Shown: positions 1 through 17,589, counted from the stretch's first letter. The stretch: DNA of 64,000 nucleotides from Lota lota (GCA_026745465.1 JACYXH010000733.1:1-64000); one strand, 5' to 3'. The notes: generated by a model from the sequence alone, not told the origin. Numbers and translations are program-made.

Positions 1-102
1 CAAGAGATCGATAATTGCACTCAGACTGTTTTCAACAGACTTCTTTCTTTGTTGTCATAATTTACGCTATAAATATATTCTTTCATCCTCAAGCTTTCTT
101 TT

Positions 103-296
<194 letters not shown>

Positions 297-564
297 CCCA
301 CCCCTACCCCCCGTGGCCTTTTTTTGGTCTCTTCTTTTTTCGGCGACAACGTGTGGCTGCCATGGCGGTATGGGGCTGACATTTCAAGCAGACAGATTAG
401 GCCCCTTTCCAATTAATTGTGCTTTCTTTCTCCCGTTAAATACACAATCAACCAAAGGCAAATGTCAGGGAAACAAATGAGGGACCACAGTGCGACTGAC
501 AATTACCGCAGAAGCACCTCAGAAATGCCAATATGGTGGGGCAGGGCCCGGCAAGAGCTAAATT

Positions 565-637
565 GGAGGAGAGGAGAGGAGAGGAGAGGAGAGAGGTCTG
601 TCTGTCTGTCTGTCTGTCTGTCGGGGGGGGGGGGGGG
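565..637. repeat. Compound simple repeat: (GAGAG)n, (TCTG)n, poly(G)
   Basis: Three repeats lie end to end: a GGAGA-type pentamer run (565-594), a (TCTG) tetramer run (597-622) and a 15-base G run (623-637). The strand composition switches from purine-rich to pyrimidine-rich and back to purine within about 70 bp. Confidence 0.97.
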
Positions 638-1859
638 GTTTGTTAGCATGCACCGTCCTGGTTTACAGACCCACATGAATATTGCGCACACTACAGATGG
701 CAGTGACAGACATCCAAGGTACTGGATGCTTCTGAAAGCTAAATGCAACGATTCCCAGCCGCCTCAGTTTAAAAGGTGCATATGAATTATGTATACAAAG
801 ATAGCCTGAATTTGATTTTCTTTTTTACATACACTCAACACTTATAATACTTATAATAAAACACCTTGTCATCTCTTTCAATTAATACATTTATACGTTG
901 ATATGATCGCTGCCTATCGCCGAGGTCACCATGTGTACGGTTTAAAATTGAATAGTTTGTCATCGACTGAAGGTCAAGAGAAACTTACAGACGTACGTTC
1001 CGATCCCCACTTCTCGACGCTTTCCTCAATGTCCTGCTCTTTTTTCTGCCTTACACAAGCATCTGCCTGCTCCGAGACAGCATCACAAAGTTGGAAGGGT
1101 AAACGCACAAGCATATGGCGTCGGTTCATTTGAAAATCAATGTGCCAGCTCGGCCTGCCTGAATACCAATGTCCGATTGGCCAAAGATGATTATTGAAGC
1201 AAGGCATCGCGCACTGGAGCGATGCAGGGGTGCGGGGAAGGGTAAAGGGGTCGGAGGCTGGTTGTTATAGAAGGGTGGATGTGTTCATTGAGTCAACAGG
1301 CAGCGTCCGCTAGTGGAGAGATCTGGTTGCGCAGAGAAGAATTCAGATCCCTGTTAGGGGCTTTCTGAATAAGCCCACCCTCAGATCGGGCCGTCTTTCA
1401 AAGATGCATCTGTTTGTAAATGTGGGCCCTCGCAAAACACAACCGAAAACCTTTCCCTCTGTCTTTTTCTCACTCAATCACTCACACACCAGGGCCCTGC
1501 TTGAAGTAGCAGGATATGTTTAGCTGAAAGGATCAGGCTGGTTTGCCAAGACCCCAGGTTAATTGTTGACGTTGGCTACGTCCAGATGTATGTCAGTTGT
1601 GATTTTTGTTCAACTCAACTCCTCTCACTGTGTACGCACATTTCAAAATTGACATTGACATCCATTATATTCCAAACGAGCAGCAGCTCCCATAGGCTCC
1701 CATCAAGTTTTGATTCTGTGTTCACGCGCCAACAAGCATGATCACGGACTTCGAGCCTGAGAGGAGTACAGTTCGAATTCTAAGGAGACATAGTGGTTGC
1801 ATGTTAGGCTAACTGAACGCTGTATTAAGAATTCAGCAATTCCCTAATTTCACAATGTC
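638..1859. other. Anonymous single-copy-looking DNA
   Basis: There is no gene, RNA or clear repeat. Frames are short and closed by stops, and there is no codon periodicity that I can see. A transposon too old to recognise by eye cannot be excluded. Confidence 0.6.
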
Positions 1860-2176
1860 TGTGTGGAGCGTGTGTGGATGATGGCTGGTTTAAGCACCTG
1901 GGCCGAGCCAGACTGATTGGACTCTGGGGCTGGGTGAGGCGGCACACCTGCTGTGCATTGACTAATCAACGCGCACAGGTTAAACCAGCCATCACCACGC
2001 ACACTCGGGGAGATCTCCTACACGGCAGCATGGGTCACCCGCTTCATGTACCATTGTTCTTCAAACTCTGCAATAAACCACTTTTCAACTTAACTTCCCT
2101 GTTTCCTAGTTGTGGAGTGGCCCAATAAAAGCCACTTAGGTGGAGTATTGCAGACACCTAGGTGGTGTACTGCTAG
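1860..2176 (-). mobile_element. Foldback repeat family, copy 1 (inverted orientation)
   Basis: This is the reverse complement of the repeats at 10161-10727 and 37364-37698. Bases 1866-2006 are bounded by long imperfect inverted repeats (core GGCTGGTTTAA / TTAAACCAGCC) and enclose two further stem-loops. Read on the minus strand, the foldback is preceded by an AATAAA-bearing spacer and by two CCACCTAGGTGG-type palindromes (near 2133-2166) about 22 bp apart. This is the most diverged of the three copies, but its stems are kept, partly through G-T wobble. There is no coding capacity, so it is probably a non-autonomous mobile element of unassigned class. Confidence 0.75.
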
Positions 2177-2384
2177 ACCCCGCGGATCGGCTAGCCTGAA
2201 ATAGCCTACTGTATGCATTGGTTAACACGCTTTTATTAAATATGTATATAGAAATCGCCTATTAGGCCTTCTTCAATCTAGATGTGTCATGTTAAGTTGA
2301 ATGTTAAGCTTGGAATACAATAGTTTTGGTGATGTGTTGAAGGTGATAGAAAGAAGTTGGAATTGCAGCGGTGGGCATAGTTAT

Positions 2385-2585
2385 CTCAGGGCTACCCTGC
2401 TATGAAACAGGTTTCCTCCAGGTTAGGCTCACAGAATGAGTCGCCATGGTAACTGAACTGAGAGTAGTCTTATCATGGTATCTGAAACCGAACATTCTGG
2501 CTTTCCCTGAATTGTGACTACACCTATCCTGGTAACCTGGAAATCCAGCTTCTTGAAACAGGGCCCTAGCACACTTTGAAATGGT
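2385..2585 (-). mobile_element. Probable degenerate Harbinger-like short DNA transposon
   Basis: Read on the minus strand, the segment opens with a GGGCCCTGTTTC-like end. It then has a GTTACCATGG core and a GAGCCTAACCTGG-type motif, and closes near a second GAAACAGG-containing end. That order matches, from memory, the short PIF/Harbinger-derived elements common in fish genomes. There is no open frame. The family name is recognition by eye and was not searched; the ends are approximate. Confidence 0.42.
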
Positions 2586-4256
2586 AGGTGGAGCAGGTGG
2601 TGTGTTTGATCGCAACACATTCACTGCCATTCATGTGTTTTGGTCTGTCTTTTCCAATTTGCACTGGGCCAACAGGGTGAGAATCCACAAACACCTAGTT
2701 CAGGTACACCGCGACCCATCTGCTCCCTGCTGCTTTCTATTTGAAATAAAAAGAAAAGTACCTCAACTTGACCCAAATGCTTCTTCGTCTGTTTTCCCGT
2801 CCGAGTGGGAGCAAACAGTGCGGTCTCAGTGATGGACTCATCAAAGCGACCTGCAATGTGTTACAAAGGGTTAGGATCCTAGCAATCACGGCCCACCATA
2901 GCTCCAGGCTGTGACTGGCCCTGTTAAGACCCCCCGGTATGATCTCATATCATAATAAATCAAAGGACGTTTCACCGAATTGATGATGCGAATGGCCTTG
3001 AATCTGTCCTGTGGCATCAATCCCTCTCTCTCTCTCTAGCTCCCTTTATCTCACGCCGGGCTCTCTCTTCTGACACAGGCTAGTTAAATTAAAACCCAAT
3101 TGTAACAACGGGGGCCAAACAAAACATCCTAGCCCTAGCCCTATGAGATAACCCCCTCCCGTTGCTCGCAGGTCCCATGTGGAGCTCTTGGCGTCCTGTT
3201 TGCTCACGTATTCTCCCCGTGATCAGTCCATGATCTCCAGAATACCAAACGTGATGTATTGGAGGTTCAACTCCAAACGTATTGAAGCAATATTTTGGAA
3301 ATTGTTAAGCAATATTTAGTTGTTAATGTATCTTCAATTCATTGTTATGGTTAACGTCGTACACTGGCAATAAGCTTGAAACGCCGTTATTACATCACAT
3401 GACTTATCTTTGTGTTTTACACATACAAACACACATACAAACACAGGAAAGAAGAGAGAGGGAGGGGGAGAAAGGAATACGACAGATAAATGAGGGATTT
3501 GTGTCACTAGCAGGCTTTTATTTCGTTGAGCGTCGTTCGCATGAAGCATGTCAATCATCTCCATGGAAATGCCTTGAAGAAGACACAATGTCTAGTTTGA
3601 ACATGGCTCCAGCCAGCGACACATTGTCAGAGGTCCGTGGAAGGCACAAAGGGTCTTATCTGGTTTTATCTAACAGTCTAATCTATTGTTAAACAGCAGA
3701 CACTTTCAGAAAGTGTTTGCGTTGAATTCGGTGCATCCAAACGACACGTACAATCTCAAATGTAAACTGTGTAGATAGAAGCTGCATTGGAGAATACACA
3801 AACACAAGGCGGTGGAAGAAATAAACCGAAAAACAAAATCCGTAAAGACCGACATTTTGTCTGTGTGTGCAATAACAAACTGAGAAATGCCCAGTAATTA
3901 TGTGTTCTTCATTTTTGTGGACAGCCCGAGAAAACATCCTTTTCGCCGATGCCCTCTGAGGTAGAAAACGGTTGTTGTTGTTGTTTATTTGTTTCCTTCT
4001 TGAAAACCAGCAAAGCCAATGTAATCCTCTGCTTCCTTGCAGTGCAGTCCACCTGACCAGGGAGGTCAGCGGCAGCAGACCGCAGAATTACAGACAATGT
4101 ATCATTAGTGGCAGAACGGCTCTCAAGGGGATTATCAAGGGCATTTTCATTGCCTTGTGTTGCTGCCAGGACCAACCCTTAAATCGGAGCTCTGTTCCTG
4201 TCCCAGAAGATTGGGGTGATGGTGGTATGAAGATGGGGGTGATGGTGGAATGGGTA
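2586..4256. other. Anonymous non-coding DNA
   Basis: There is no recognisable gene. It holds a small (ACACAA)-type run near 3419-3447 and a short (GTT)n near 3972-3987. The open frames are short and overlap on both strands, as expected by chance. Confidence 0.55.
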
Positions 4257-4281
4257 GGGGGGGGGGGGGGGGGGGGGGGGG
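4257..4281. repeat. Poly(G) run, 25 bases
   Basis: This is an uninterrupted G homopolymer in a G-rich local context (4213-4300). It is one of many unusually long G/C runs in the window. Confidence 0.97.
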
Positions 4282-9779
<5,498 letters not shown>

Positions 9780-10160
9780 CAGGGACCATGGCTTGGTTCA
9801 CACTGCAAGCCCTATAATGCTCACTTCAGATTCATTGCTCAGTTACATCTTCTTTTTGGCTGTTTGGCTGTTTACATTGTGTTTTAAATGTGGCCAATAT
9901 CAGATTCCAGTGTGAACTGGTCACAGTCCGAACTGACCCGCATGTGCAAAAGAACAATAACAAAGATGTCACAAGTCAGCATTTACGGTTTAATTTATAA
10001 GTTCAAGTGTTGACATGGGGTGGACATTTTCACGACGGTGGATGTTATTTTTTTTATCAACTTATCGCTTTTTCCTTTTCATTTCTAAAGTGCTTTAATG
10101 TAGCCTAAAAGTTTCCGAAGACACATGACTTCCATAGTATGAGAGTTCCCTACAAATAAG

Positions 10161-10727
10161 TGTAGCAAAGACCATTACTACACACCACCTAGGTGGCTTT
10201 TCCCACTCCACCTAGTTGGCTTTTCCCACTCCACCTAGGTGGCTTTTCCCACTCCACCTAGGTGGCTTTTCCCACTCCACCTAGGTGGCTTTTCCCACTC
10301 CACCTAGGTGGCTTTTCCCACTCCACCTAGGTGGCTTTTCCCACTCCACCTAGGTGGCTTTTCCCACTCCACCTAGGTGGCTTTTCCCACTCCACCTAGG
10401 TGGCTTTTCCCACTCCACCTAGGTGGCTTTTCCCACTCCACCTAGGTGACTTTCCTCGGGCTCCTCCAAACGAATGGACACAGGGTGGTGATGTTAAACC
10501 GGTTTATTGTAAAGGTTGCAGTAGCATGAGGCATGCAGATGGTTCTCTATGCTGCCATGCAGGAGAGCTCTCCCTGAGTGTGTGTGGTGGTGGCTGGTTT
10601 AACCTGTGCACATTGATTGCTCAATGTGCAACAGGTGTGCAGCCTCACCCAGCTCCAGACTCCAATCAGTCTGACTCGGGCCAGGTGAGGCTGCTTAAAC
10701 CAGCCATCATCCACACACACTCCCACA
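10161..10727 (+). mobile_element. Foldback repeat family, copy 2, with minisatellite expansion
   Basis: It starts at a TGTAGCAAAG-like left edge shared with copy 3, passes through an expanded CCACCTAGGTGG array (10185-10449), then runs through about 125 bp of spacer to a foldback (10576-10724). The spacer contains GGTTTATTG, the complement of an AATAAA. In the foldback, the outer arms GAGTGTGTGTGG…GGCTGGTTTAA and TTAAACCAGCC…CCACACACACTC pair. Inside are stem 1 (CCTGTGCACATTGA with TCAATGTGCAACAGG) and stem 2 (AGCCTCACC with GGTGAGGCT, holding a smaller CAGACT/AGTCTG stem). The spacer and foldback match copy 3 with few differences, so both are fairly young. There is no protein. Confidence 0.8.
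10185..10449. repeat. 23-bp minisatellite with palindromic core, ~11.5 units
   Basis: The 23-bp unit is CCACCTAGGTGG followed by CTTTTCCCACT. Units start every 23 bp from 10185. Only the second unit (CCACCTAGTTGG) and the last (GGTGAC) differ from the consensus. The first 12 bp of each unit form a perfect palindrome. Copies 1 and 3 of the host element have only two such units, so this array is a local expansion. Confidence 0.97.
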
Positions 10728-11035
10728 TAAGCTTTGATGAAATTGCAAAGCAGGACATGCGCTATTCAAGAGAAAACACACAGGCTGTGTGGGTGAAGGA
10801 TCGCAAGAAAATGGAAACAGATCCTTTTCAACATTGTTACTATTAACTTAATGTTTCACTGTCCCTCCACTGAAAACCTCCATCTGTCTCTCGTGTTCGT
10901 GTTCAGCGCAGAACTGTGACGAATGTCGATCTAGAGTGACGACAAGGTCGCATGAATTCCGATGTGAGGTTTCATTGCAAAAAATCAATCAATGTATCTG
11001 ATTCAGGATCACATATGAAAGTGGCCCAAATCAGA

Positions 11036-11070
11036 AATACACACACACGCACGCACGCACGCACGCACGC
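11036..11070. repeat. (ACGC)n microsatellite
   Basis: This is a short ACAC run continuing into an (ACGC) tetramer run, CpG-rich in its right half. Confidence 0.95.
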
Positions 11071-11663
11071 TCAGCAAAGAACAGTGTGCTGGCTACCCCG
11101 GACTGGTTGAACCTCTGCAGTAGCCAGCTGCACACATCCAAGTTACCTGAGCCTCCTGAGAACAACAGCCCGCTCGGTCTTCTCCGATAGAGAGCCTCAG
11201 TGTCATCAGTCCAGTTCATTGTCCTCCCGCCCTCCCAAGAACCTGTACGAGTCCGCTTTTTCTTCCTCCTCCCCCTGCATGGTACCCGTAGTTGGGGGGC
11301 TTCCTGCTCCATCTTCAGCTCCTTGGCCGGAGGTGGTTCTCCCCAGACCATCTTACAAAGCTCCCTCCTACACCTCTGTGCCCCTCCCCCCCCCCCTCCT
11401 CCCCCCCCTCCTCCCCCCCCCCCCTCCTCCCCCCCCCCCCCCCCCCTCCTCCTCCCGGAGGCAGCCCACGCTGGAGGAGTCATCAGAGAACTTCTGGAGG
11501 TGCCACCTTCGGAGCTGAAGCTGAAGTCTGAGGTGTGGCTGGTGTAAAGAAATGTGTCGCCCACATCGCCACATCTGACAGGCTGACCTGCAGCCAGACG
11601 TCCTGCCGCCAAGATTCATTTGTTCTAAAAGATGAGCAAAAACGTTTTTGGGTAAAAGATACA
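11071..11663. other. GC-rich pocket with long C/CT tract; exon not established
   Basis: This stretch is GC-rich and holds a 75-bp C-dominated tract (11382-11456). The tract yields poly-Pro on the + strand and poly-Gly on the minus strand in every frame. Short frames flank the tract on both strands. On the minus strand a TTTCTTTACACCAG motif (complement of about 11541-11554) could serve as a splice acceptor just upstream of a roughly 32-codon open segment that includes Phe-Ser-Asp-Asp-Ser-Ser-Ser. I do not recognise a protein, so I do not call a gene. Confidence 0.35.
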
Positions 11664-11684
11664 CCCCCCCCCCCCCCCCCCCCC
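11664..11684. repeat. Poly(C) run, 21 bases
   Basis: This is an uninterrupted C homopolymer. Another 19-base C run lies at 11933-11951 and an 11-base run near 12097-12108. The bases between (11685-12177) show nothing else recognisable. Confidence 0.96.
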
Positions 11685-12174
11685 ACAATAAAAAAGAGCC
11701 CTTGTCAAGCTGAACTGAAGCACTGTAAATGGCCTCAAGGTGCGTCTCAGGTGTCAAACTGGCCACATCTCATGTCTCTATTCGCCGCGTGTTTGCTCAT
11801 TGGCAGCGGTACCTTGAAGCAATGCTGGCTCTCTCTGTTGTTGTTGTGGTTCTAGTTGTCAGTGGTTCTGGAAGGAAGCCTGCGCCAGCGGGGGGTCCAC
11901 GGGAGCGTGTGGGGGGAGGGGGGATGGTAGAACCCCCCCCCCCCCCCCCCCTAGTGCACACAGCGACCAGGAAACCATGACCCTCTCCTCCTGTTTTCAG
12001 TTTCATCCACCAGGAGACCGTGTCTCGGAGTGAGCTTCCAGCTGGATCTCTCTCATATGTGACACATGCCACATTAAGCTCACTCAGCCAACACGCCCCC
12101 CCCCCCCCAACCCGTCCGTTCAACCCTGCCTTAATGGCACTGAACCCACTAAACGACATCACTGCTCCTCAATA

Positions 12175-12177
<3 letters not shown>

Positions 12178-12260
<83 letters not shown>
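12178..12260. repeat. (CT)n microsatellite, one interruption
   Basis: Two CT arrays are joined by a single phase-breaking T near 12213. This produces a reading-frame switch in the Ser-Leu repeat translation. Confidence 0.98.
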
Positions 12261-12263
<3 letters not shown>

Positions 12264-12599
12264 ATGGCTCATGTCACCCAGCCATGACTGTGTGAACAAG
12301 TGTGTCGGCATGTGTGTGCATAGAGAATGTGCGATAGACACAGGGAGAGGGAGATAAACATTGAGAAAAGTGTGTTTGGGGGTCGGGGGGGTGTAAAAAT
12401 TAACTGAGGACCTTAAGTCTTGCTAATTATTAATTTCATGGATGCTGGTTAGTAGAGTCAGGTTGTTGGCGTGTGTTTAATTGTTAGTCCACCTCACTTT
12501 ATGAAGGACCGTGCCCATAAGGGAATGATATGCTACCTAGGTTGACAGAACGACTATTCAAAATCAAAATAAAATCCCAACGTAATTCTTTTTCCTTCC
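12261..12599. other. Anonymous non-coding DNA
   Basis: Nothing is recognised except a short G-rich patch (12377-12392). Confidence 0.5.
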
Positions 12600-13070
12600 T
12601 TGGGGCCCTTTGTCCACCTGGGCGCTCACAGTGGGAAGACTAATCCTTCTCGGCGAGCAGGCCAACACGTACGCTGCAGCGCGATTAGCCGTGAGGCCCA
12701 GCCGGCCGGAACCACGCGTGCTAGCGCTGCTAGCCCCTGCGGTTCAAAGCAGATGCTCCTCGCTGGCAGACCCTGCACCCCCCCCCCCCCCCCCCCCGCC
12801 CCCCGCCCACACGTGGAAAGCGCTGGAGGCAGGGAAGCTATTCCGGGATAAATTAGTTAAGACAACATTTGCTCCCCGGTCGTCTTTTTTGTTACGCTGC
12901 CACCGCGAGCTGCAGCGCGAGGTGACAGACACGGGGCCCCCCCCTCCGCCCCCCCCCCCCCCCCTACGCCGCCCCCCCACCCCCCCACCCCCCCCCCCCC
13001 TCGCCGCCCCCCCCCCCTCCGCCCGCCCGCCCCCGTGGGCGTTTGTCATTGGGAGCAACTCCAGCTGACA
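12600..13070. other. CpG-containing GC-rich segment with long C runs
   Basis: This is one of the most GC-rich segments in the window. It has scattered CpGs (for example around 12650-12745 and 12885-12925) and C runs at 12778-12797 and 12939-13033. It could be a small CpG island, but I see no accompanying first exon, and the long C runs alone raise GC content. The 116-152 codon poly-Pro and poly-Gly frames are produced by the C runs. Confidence 0.4.
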
Positions 13071-14130
13071 GGTTGCGCTGCCTGTAGTCTGCACCCCCCC
13101 ATGTACCTTATCCAGGTAATTACCCGTTCAGCCCAGCCCCGCCGGGAGAGGCCGGGCGTCTGGAGGGACAGGAAGAGGATGAAGAGAATAGCCTTGATGT
13201 GGAAATCAGTCAGGTGTGCATTGTTGAGCTGTTAGTACGACACTGCGCATCAAAAAAGCATTTGTCTCTGCTATATTTGCTAAGTATTGTCCAAGAATAG
13301 GGACACAAAATGGGGACATAAAAGATGATTTCCCCACAGTAGGAATATTGCAAATAGGTTGATGTAGTTCAGTGATTCCAAGACAGAACCTTTTTTGCGA
13401 GTGGTGGCTGCTAGTAAGGATGGATGTGAAGGTGAGTTAAAGACATACTTTCTTACTCCACTTACTCCACTTACTCCAATACAGGCTGCTGCCGATGCCA
13501 CTTCATGTTGCCATCTTGTGAAATGGAAATAGCAGACATTAAGTCCTACATGCACACACACATACACACAAAATCGTTTTTTTTGTGTTTTTCGTTACAA
13601 AACGTGTGTTTTATTCTCAGCTAACTTAAAGCGGGAAGAAAAGACAATCTATTTCAAGTGTCGTAAGCGTTCGAGCCTCTCTCTCGCATTTTGTTCTCTT
13701 CTTTTGTCGCAGATTCTGACGCTCTCTATCTCAGAACTGAGTCATCTAACCGTTTCCTAAACATCTACATTTAAAAAGCTAAAGTGAAATCTCAGCCAGT
13801 ACCCCACCGCCCCTGGAAACACAGTGTACCCTGCGTAGCGGCTCCCTGACTTTATTACAAACATCGTTAGCCACATCATCCTTTTCTTCTCATTTTCAGC
13901 GTTCTGTTCTAATTAGAGCTAATTGGACCGTCGGAGCCTACTGGCCCTCCAGTAGAGCCGTGGTGGTGTTGACCTCCACCAACTGTACCTCGCAGTAATG
14001 AGCTGCGTTTCTTTTTCATGATGGTGGCGATGATGACTTCCTCCTAGCCTCCTCAGGGGATGTGTGTATTTATGTGTGTTTTCAGATGTTTGGCCGATGA
14101 CGCTGCAAACACCTTGAAGTCCCCGAGTGG
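13071..14130. other. Anonymous non-coding DNA
   Basis: There is no gene. The 13880-13960 portion has two TAATT cores (CTAATTAGAGCTAATTGG), which could be homeodomain sites but are too short to call. Confidence 0.5.
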
Positions 14131-14920
14131 GGATAGTGGATAGTGGATGGTGGATGGTGGATAGTGGATGGTGGATGGTGGATGGTGGATGGTGGATAGT
14201 GGATGGTGGATGGTGGATGGTGGATGGTGGATAGTGGATGGTGGATGGTGGATAGTGGATGGTGGATAGTGGATGGTGGATAGTGGATGGTGGATGGTGG
14301 ATGGTGGATGGTGGATGGTGGATAGTGGATGGTGGATGGTGGATGGTGGATGGTGGATGGTGGATAGTGGATGGTGGATAGTGGATGGTGGATGGTGGAT
14401 GGTGGATGGTGGATAGTGGATGGTGGATGGTGGATAGTGGATAGTGGATGGTGGATAGTGGATGGTGGATGGTGGATGGTGGATAGTGGATGGTGGATAG
14501 TGGATGGTGGATAGTGGATGGTGGATGGTGGATGGTGGATAGTGGATAGTGGATGGTGGATGGTGGATAGTGGATAGTGGATAGTGGATGGTGGATGGTG
14601 GATGGTGGATAGTGGATGGTGGATAGTGGATAGTGGATGGTGGATAGTGGATGGTGGATAGTGGATAATGGATGGTGGATAGTGGATGGTGGATAGTGGA
14701 TGGTGGATAGTGGATAATGGATGGTGGATAGTGGATGGTGGATAGTGGATGGTGGATAGTGGATAGTGGATAGTGGATGATGGATAGTGGATAGTGGATA
14801 GTGGATGGTGGATAGTGGATAATGGATGATGGATAGTGGATGGTGGATAGTGGATGGTGGATAGTGGATGATGGATAGTGGATAGTGGATGGTGGATAGT
14901 GGATAGTGGATAGTGGATGG
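14131..14920. repeat. Heptamer minisatellite (TGGATRG)n, ~113 units
   Basis: The 7-bp unit is TGGATGG or TGGATAG, with rare TGGATAA and TGGATGA variants. The left third is dominated by TGGATGG and the right part by alternating variants. Two TGGATAA-containing blocks (about 14663 and 14712) sit exactly 49 bp apart, indicating duplication of a 7-unit block. Because 7 is not a multiple of 3 and no unit makes a stop on the minus strand, a 293-codon minus-strand frame results; it is an artefact. Confidence 0.98.
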
Positions 14921-15978
<1,058 letters not shown>

Positions 15979-16521
15979 CAAGGACACACTGTCGGAGAGT
16001 GACACTGAAACCCAGTCAGGGACACCGCGCCGGAGAGCAGACAGGCGGGCTGGGCAAGGCCAGGAGCAGGCTAGGCTGGAGACATCGTGGTGAAGTATCC
16101 ACGGAGTGGTTCTGCAAGGGGATGCCAAAGGTGAAGCCCATTCCTGCCGTGCCCTCCTAATGGCCTCTGTCACCGAGATAGCGGTCCTTGTTGTTCTACC
16201 GGCACAGATTGTTGTGCGCAGGCCATCTTGAGAGATTCAATTCATGTGTTACAACCTCTAAAGATGACTGGAACACTGACCTTGGCAAGTTAGTGTGTCT
16301 GACAAAGCCTCCATCGCCCAGGGCCTATGAGCCATGAGAACAGTACCGTAACAGTATTATTTATGCAGGGAGATGTTTATAAAGTTGAAAATGCAAACAG
16401 CAGTTTAACAATAAACCTTGACCGTTCTCTACTTCAGCCTTCTCAGTTCTCATTCTAACTCATATAGTTTTATACATTTATATAAGTTTATACACACAAA
16501 AAAACAGAACCCTGCCCAAAG

Positions 16522-16523
<2 letters not shown>

Positions 16524-16577
<54 letters not shown>
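16524..16577. repeat. (TA)n microsatellite, 54 bp
   Basis: This is a pure AT dinucleotide array. It is self-complementary and prone to cruciform extrusion. Confidence 0.98.
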
Positions 16578-16580
<3 letters not shown>

Positions 16581-17292
16581 GAACTTTCATCTGGCTTTCA
16601 TCATTTTTGTTGACTTTCTCCGTGGTTCTGGTGGGATCTCTGTGGACTTCCTCGTCCTCTAAAGTATTTGCAGTTCTCCTCTAATCTGACCCGGGCCTCT
16701 GCCCTGTTATTGCTCACTCTGGATCAATACCTAATGCAATCGCCAGAACTTTGAAGCTTTCTCCCGGTTCCCGCTGGTCTTTTCCTTCATAATTCCCACC
16801 TCATTGTTTTTCGGGGGAAGGGGCTCAAATATAATTTCAGGATCAATTGAATCCCAGCCGCCTCCCCCCAGTCGTCTCCCTGCATTGTGTTTCCTCCTCC
16901 CTGGGTGTTTTGGAGCCATTACGTACCGTGGCTGAGTACAGGAAGCGAGTGGGAGGAGAGACAGCGAGGTGGCCAGTGGACCACCAGTCTTTCATCATCT
17001 CTGTATCTTACTGACATTCCTCTACACTTTGATACCTATTGCCGTACAACTTCCGTCATGGTTTTCATCACGGGACGGAGGTGTGTGCGTGTGCGTGTCC
17101 GTGTGCGTGTGCTGGTGTGGGTGTTTGTGTGCCCTACAGCTTTGGCAAACATTCTTCACAGGAATCAACGATGTACTTTTGATACAGAGTGCCTGTGGTG
17201 TCATAAATCCTGTGCCACCAAGAAGGATCCTGCTTGTGTTGACACACCAGAAACAGGCCGATCCCAGCAGGGAACAGCATGTTGTAGGATAG
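16578..17292. other. Anonymous DNA
   Basis: There is no gene. A degenerate GTGTGC run lies at 17080-17132. Confidence 0.5.

Positions 17293-17328
<36 letters not shown>
17293..17328. repeat. Poly(C) run, 36 bases
   Basis: This is an uninterrupted 36-base C homopolymer, exceptionally long for a vertebrate genome. A copy-number error in assembly is possible. Confidence 0.96.
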
Positions 17329-17330
<2 letters not shown>

Positions 17331-17588
17331 ATAAAAAGAAACCAACCTGACCTGGAAAATAATCTCGAGTCTTTGCGCTGTGCTCCTGATGTCAGAGTCG
17401 GAGAGGCAAATACAACCAAACCAAGGGTGCTTATCAAGGCCCAAGCTAGGGCCTTGACTGGAGGGGATGAAGTCTTGCTGTGCTCTTGAGTGTTCATTTC
17501 CTCCAGGGAAAATAGGGTTTCCTGTTGGCTTAGCATGGAGCTGATGACTTACTTTATTAACAAGCACTCTCGCCATTACACCATCTGC

Positions 17589-17589
<1 letters not shown>

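Larger units (their letters stand above)
9780..11040. mobile_element. Probable DNA transposon split by a nested insertion
   Basis: The left part (about 9780-9960) and right part (about 10860-11035) both carry phrases I associate with a fish short DNA transposon family: TTCACACTG, CAGTGTGAAC and GTGGCCAATATC on the left, and CGCATGAATTCCGATGTGA and CACATATGAAAGTGGCC on the right. Between them sits foldback copy 2 (10161-10727), so the outer element was probably present first. The boundaries and family are by eye and uncertain. The left-to-right join needs an alignment against an empty copy. Confidence 0.4.

Noticed and set aside
10185..10449. CRISPR-like array (regular 23-bp palindromic repeats)
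   Set aside because: There are no variable spacers. Units are head-to-tail identical and the host is eukaryotic, so it is a minisatellite. The same reasoning applies to the 55-bp and 63-bp arrays.
11031..11612. 193-codon minus-strand Gly-rich frame as a gene
   Set aside because: The Gly run is the C/CT tract, which is open in all frames. The flanks are not recognised, so it is kept only as a region to check.
12600..13070. Promoter CpG island
   Set aside because: Much of the GC comes from C homopolymers with few CpGs, and no first exon, TATA or initiator context could be supported.
14131..14920. Telomere-like interstitial repeat
   Set aside because: The unit TGGATRG is 7 bp and does not match the vertebrate TTAGGG hexamer.
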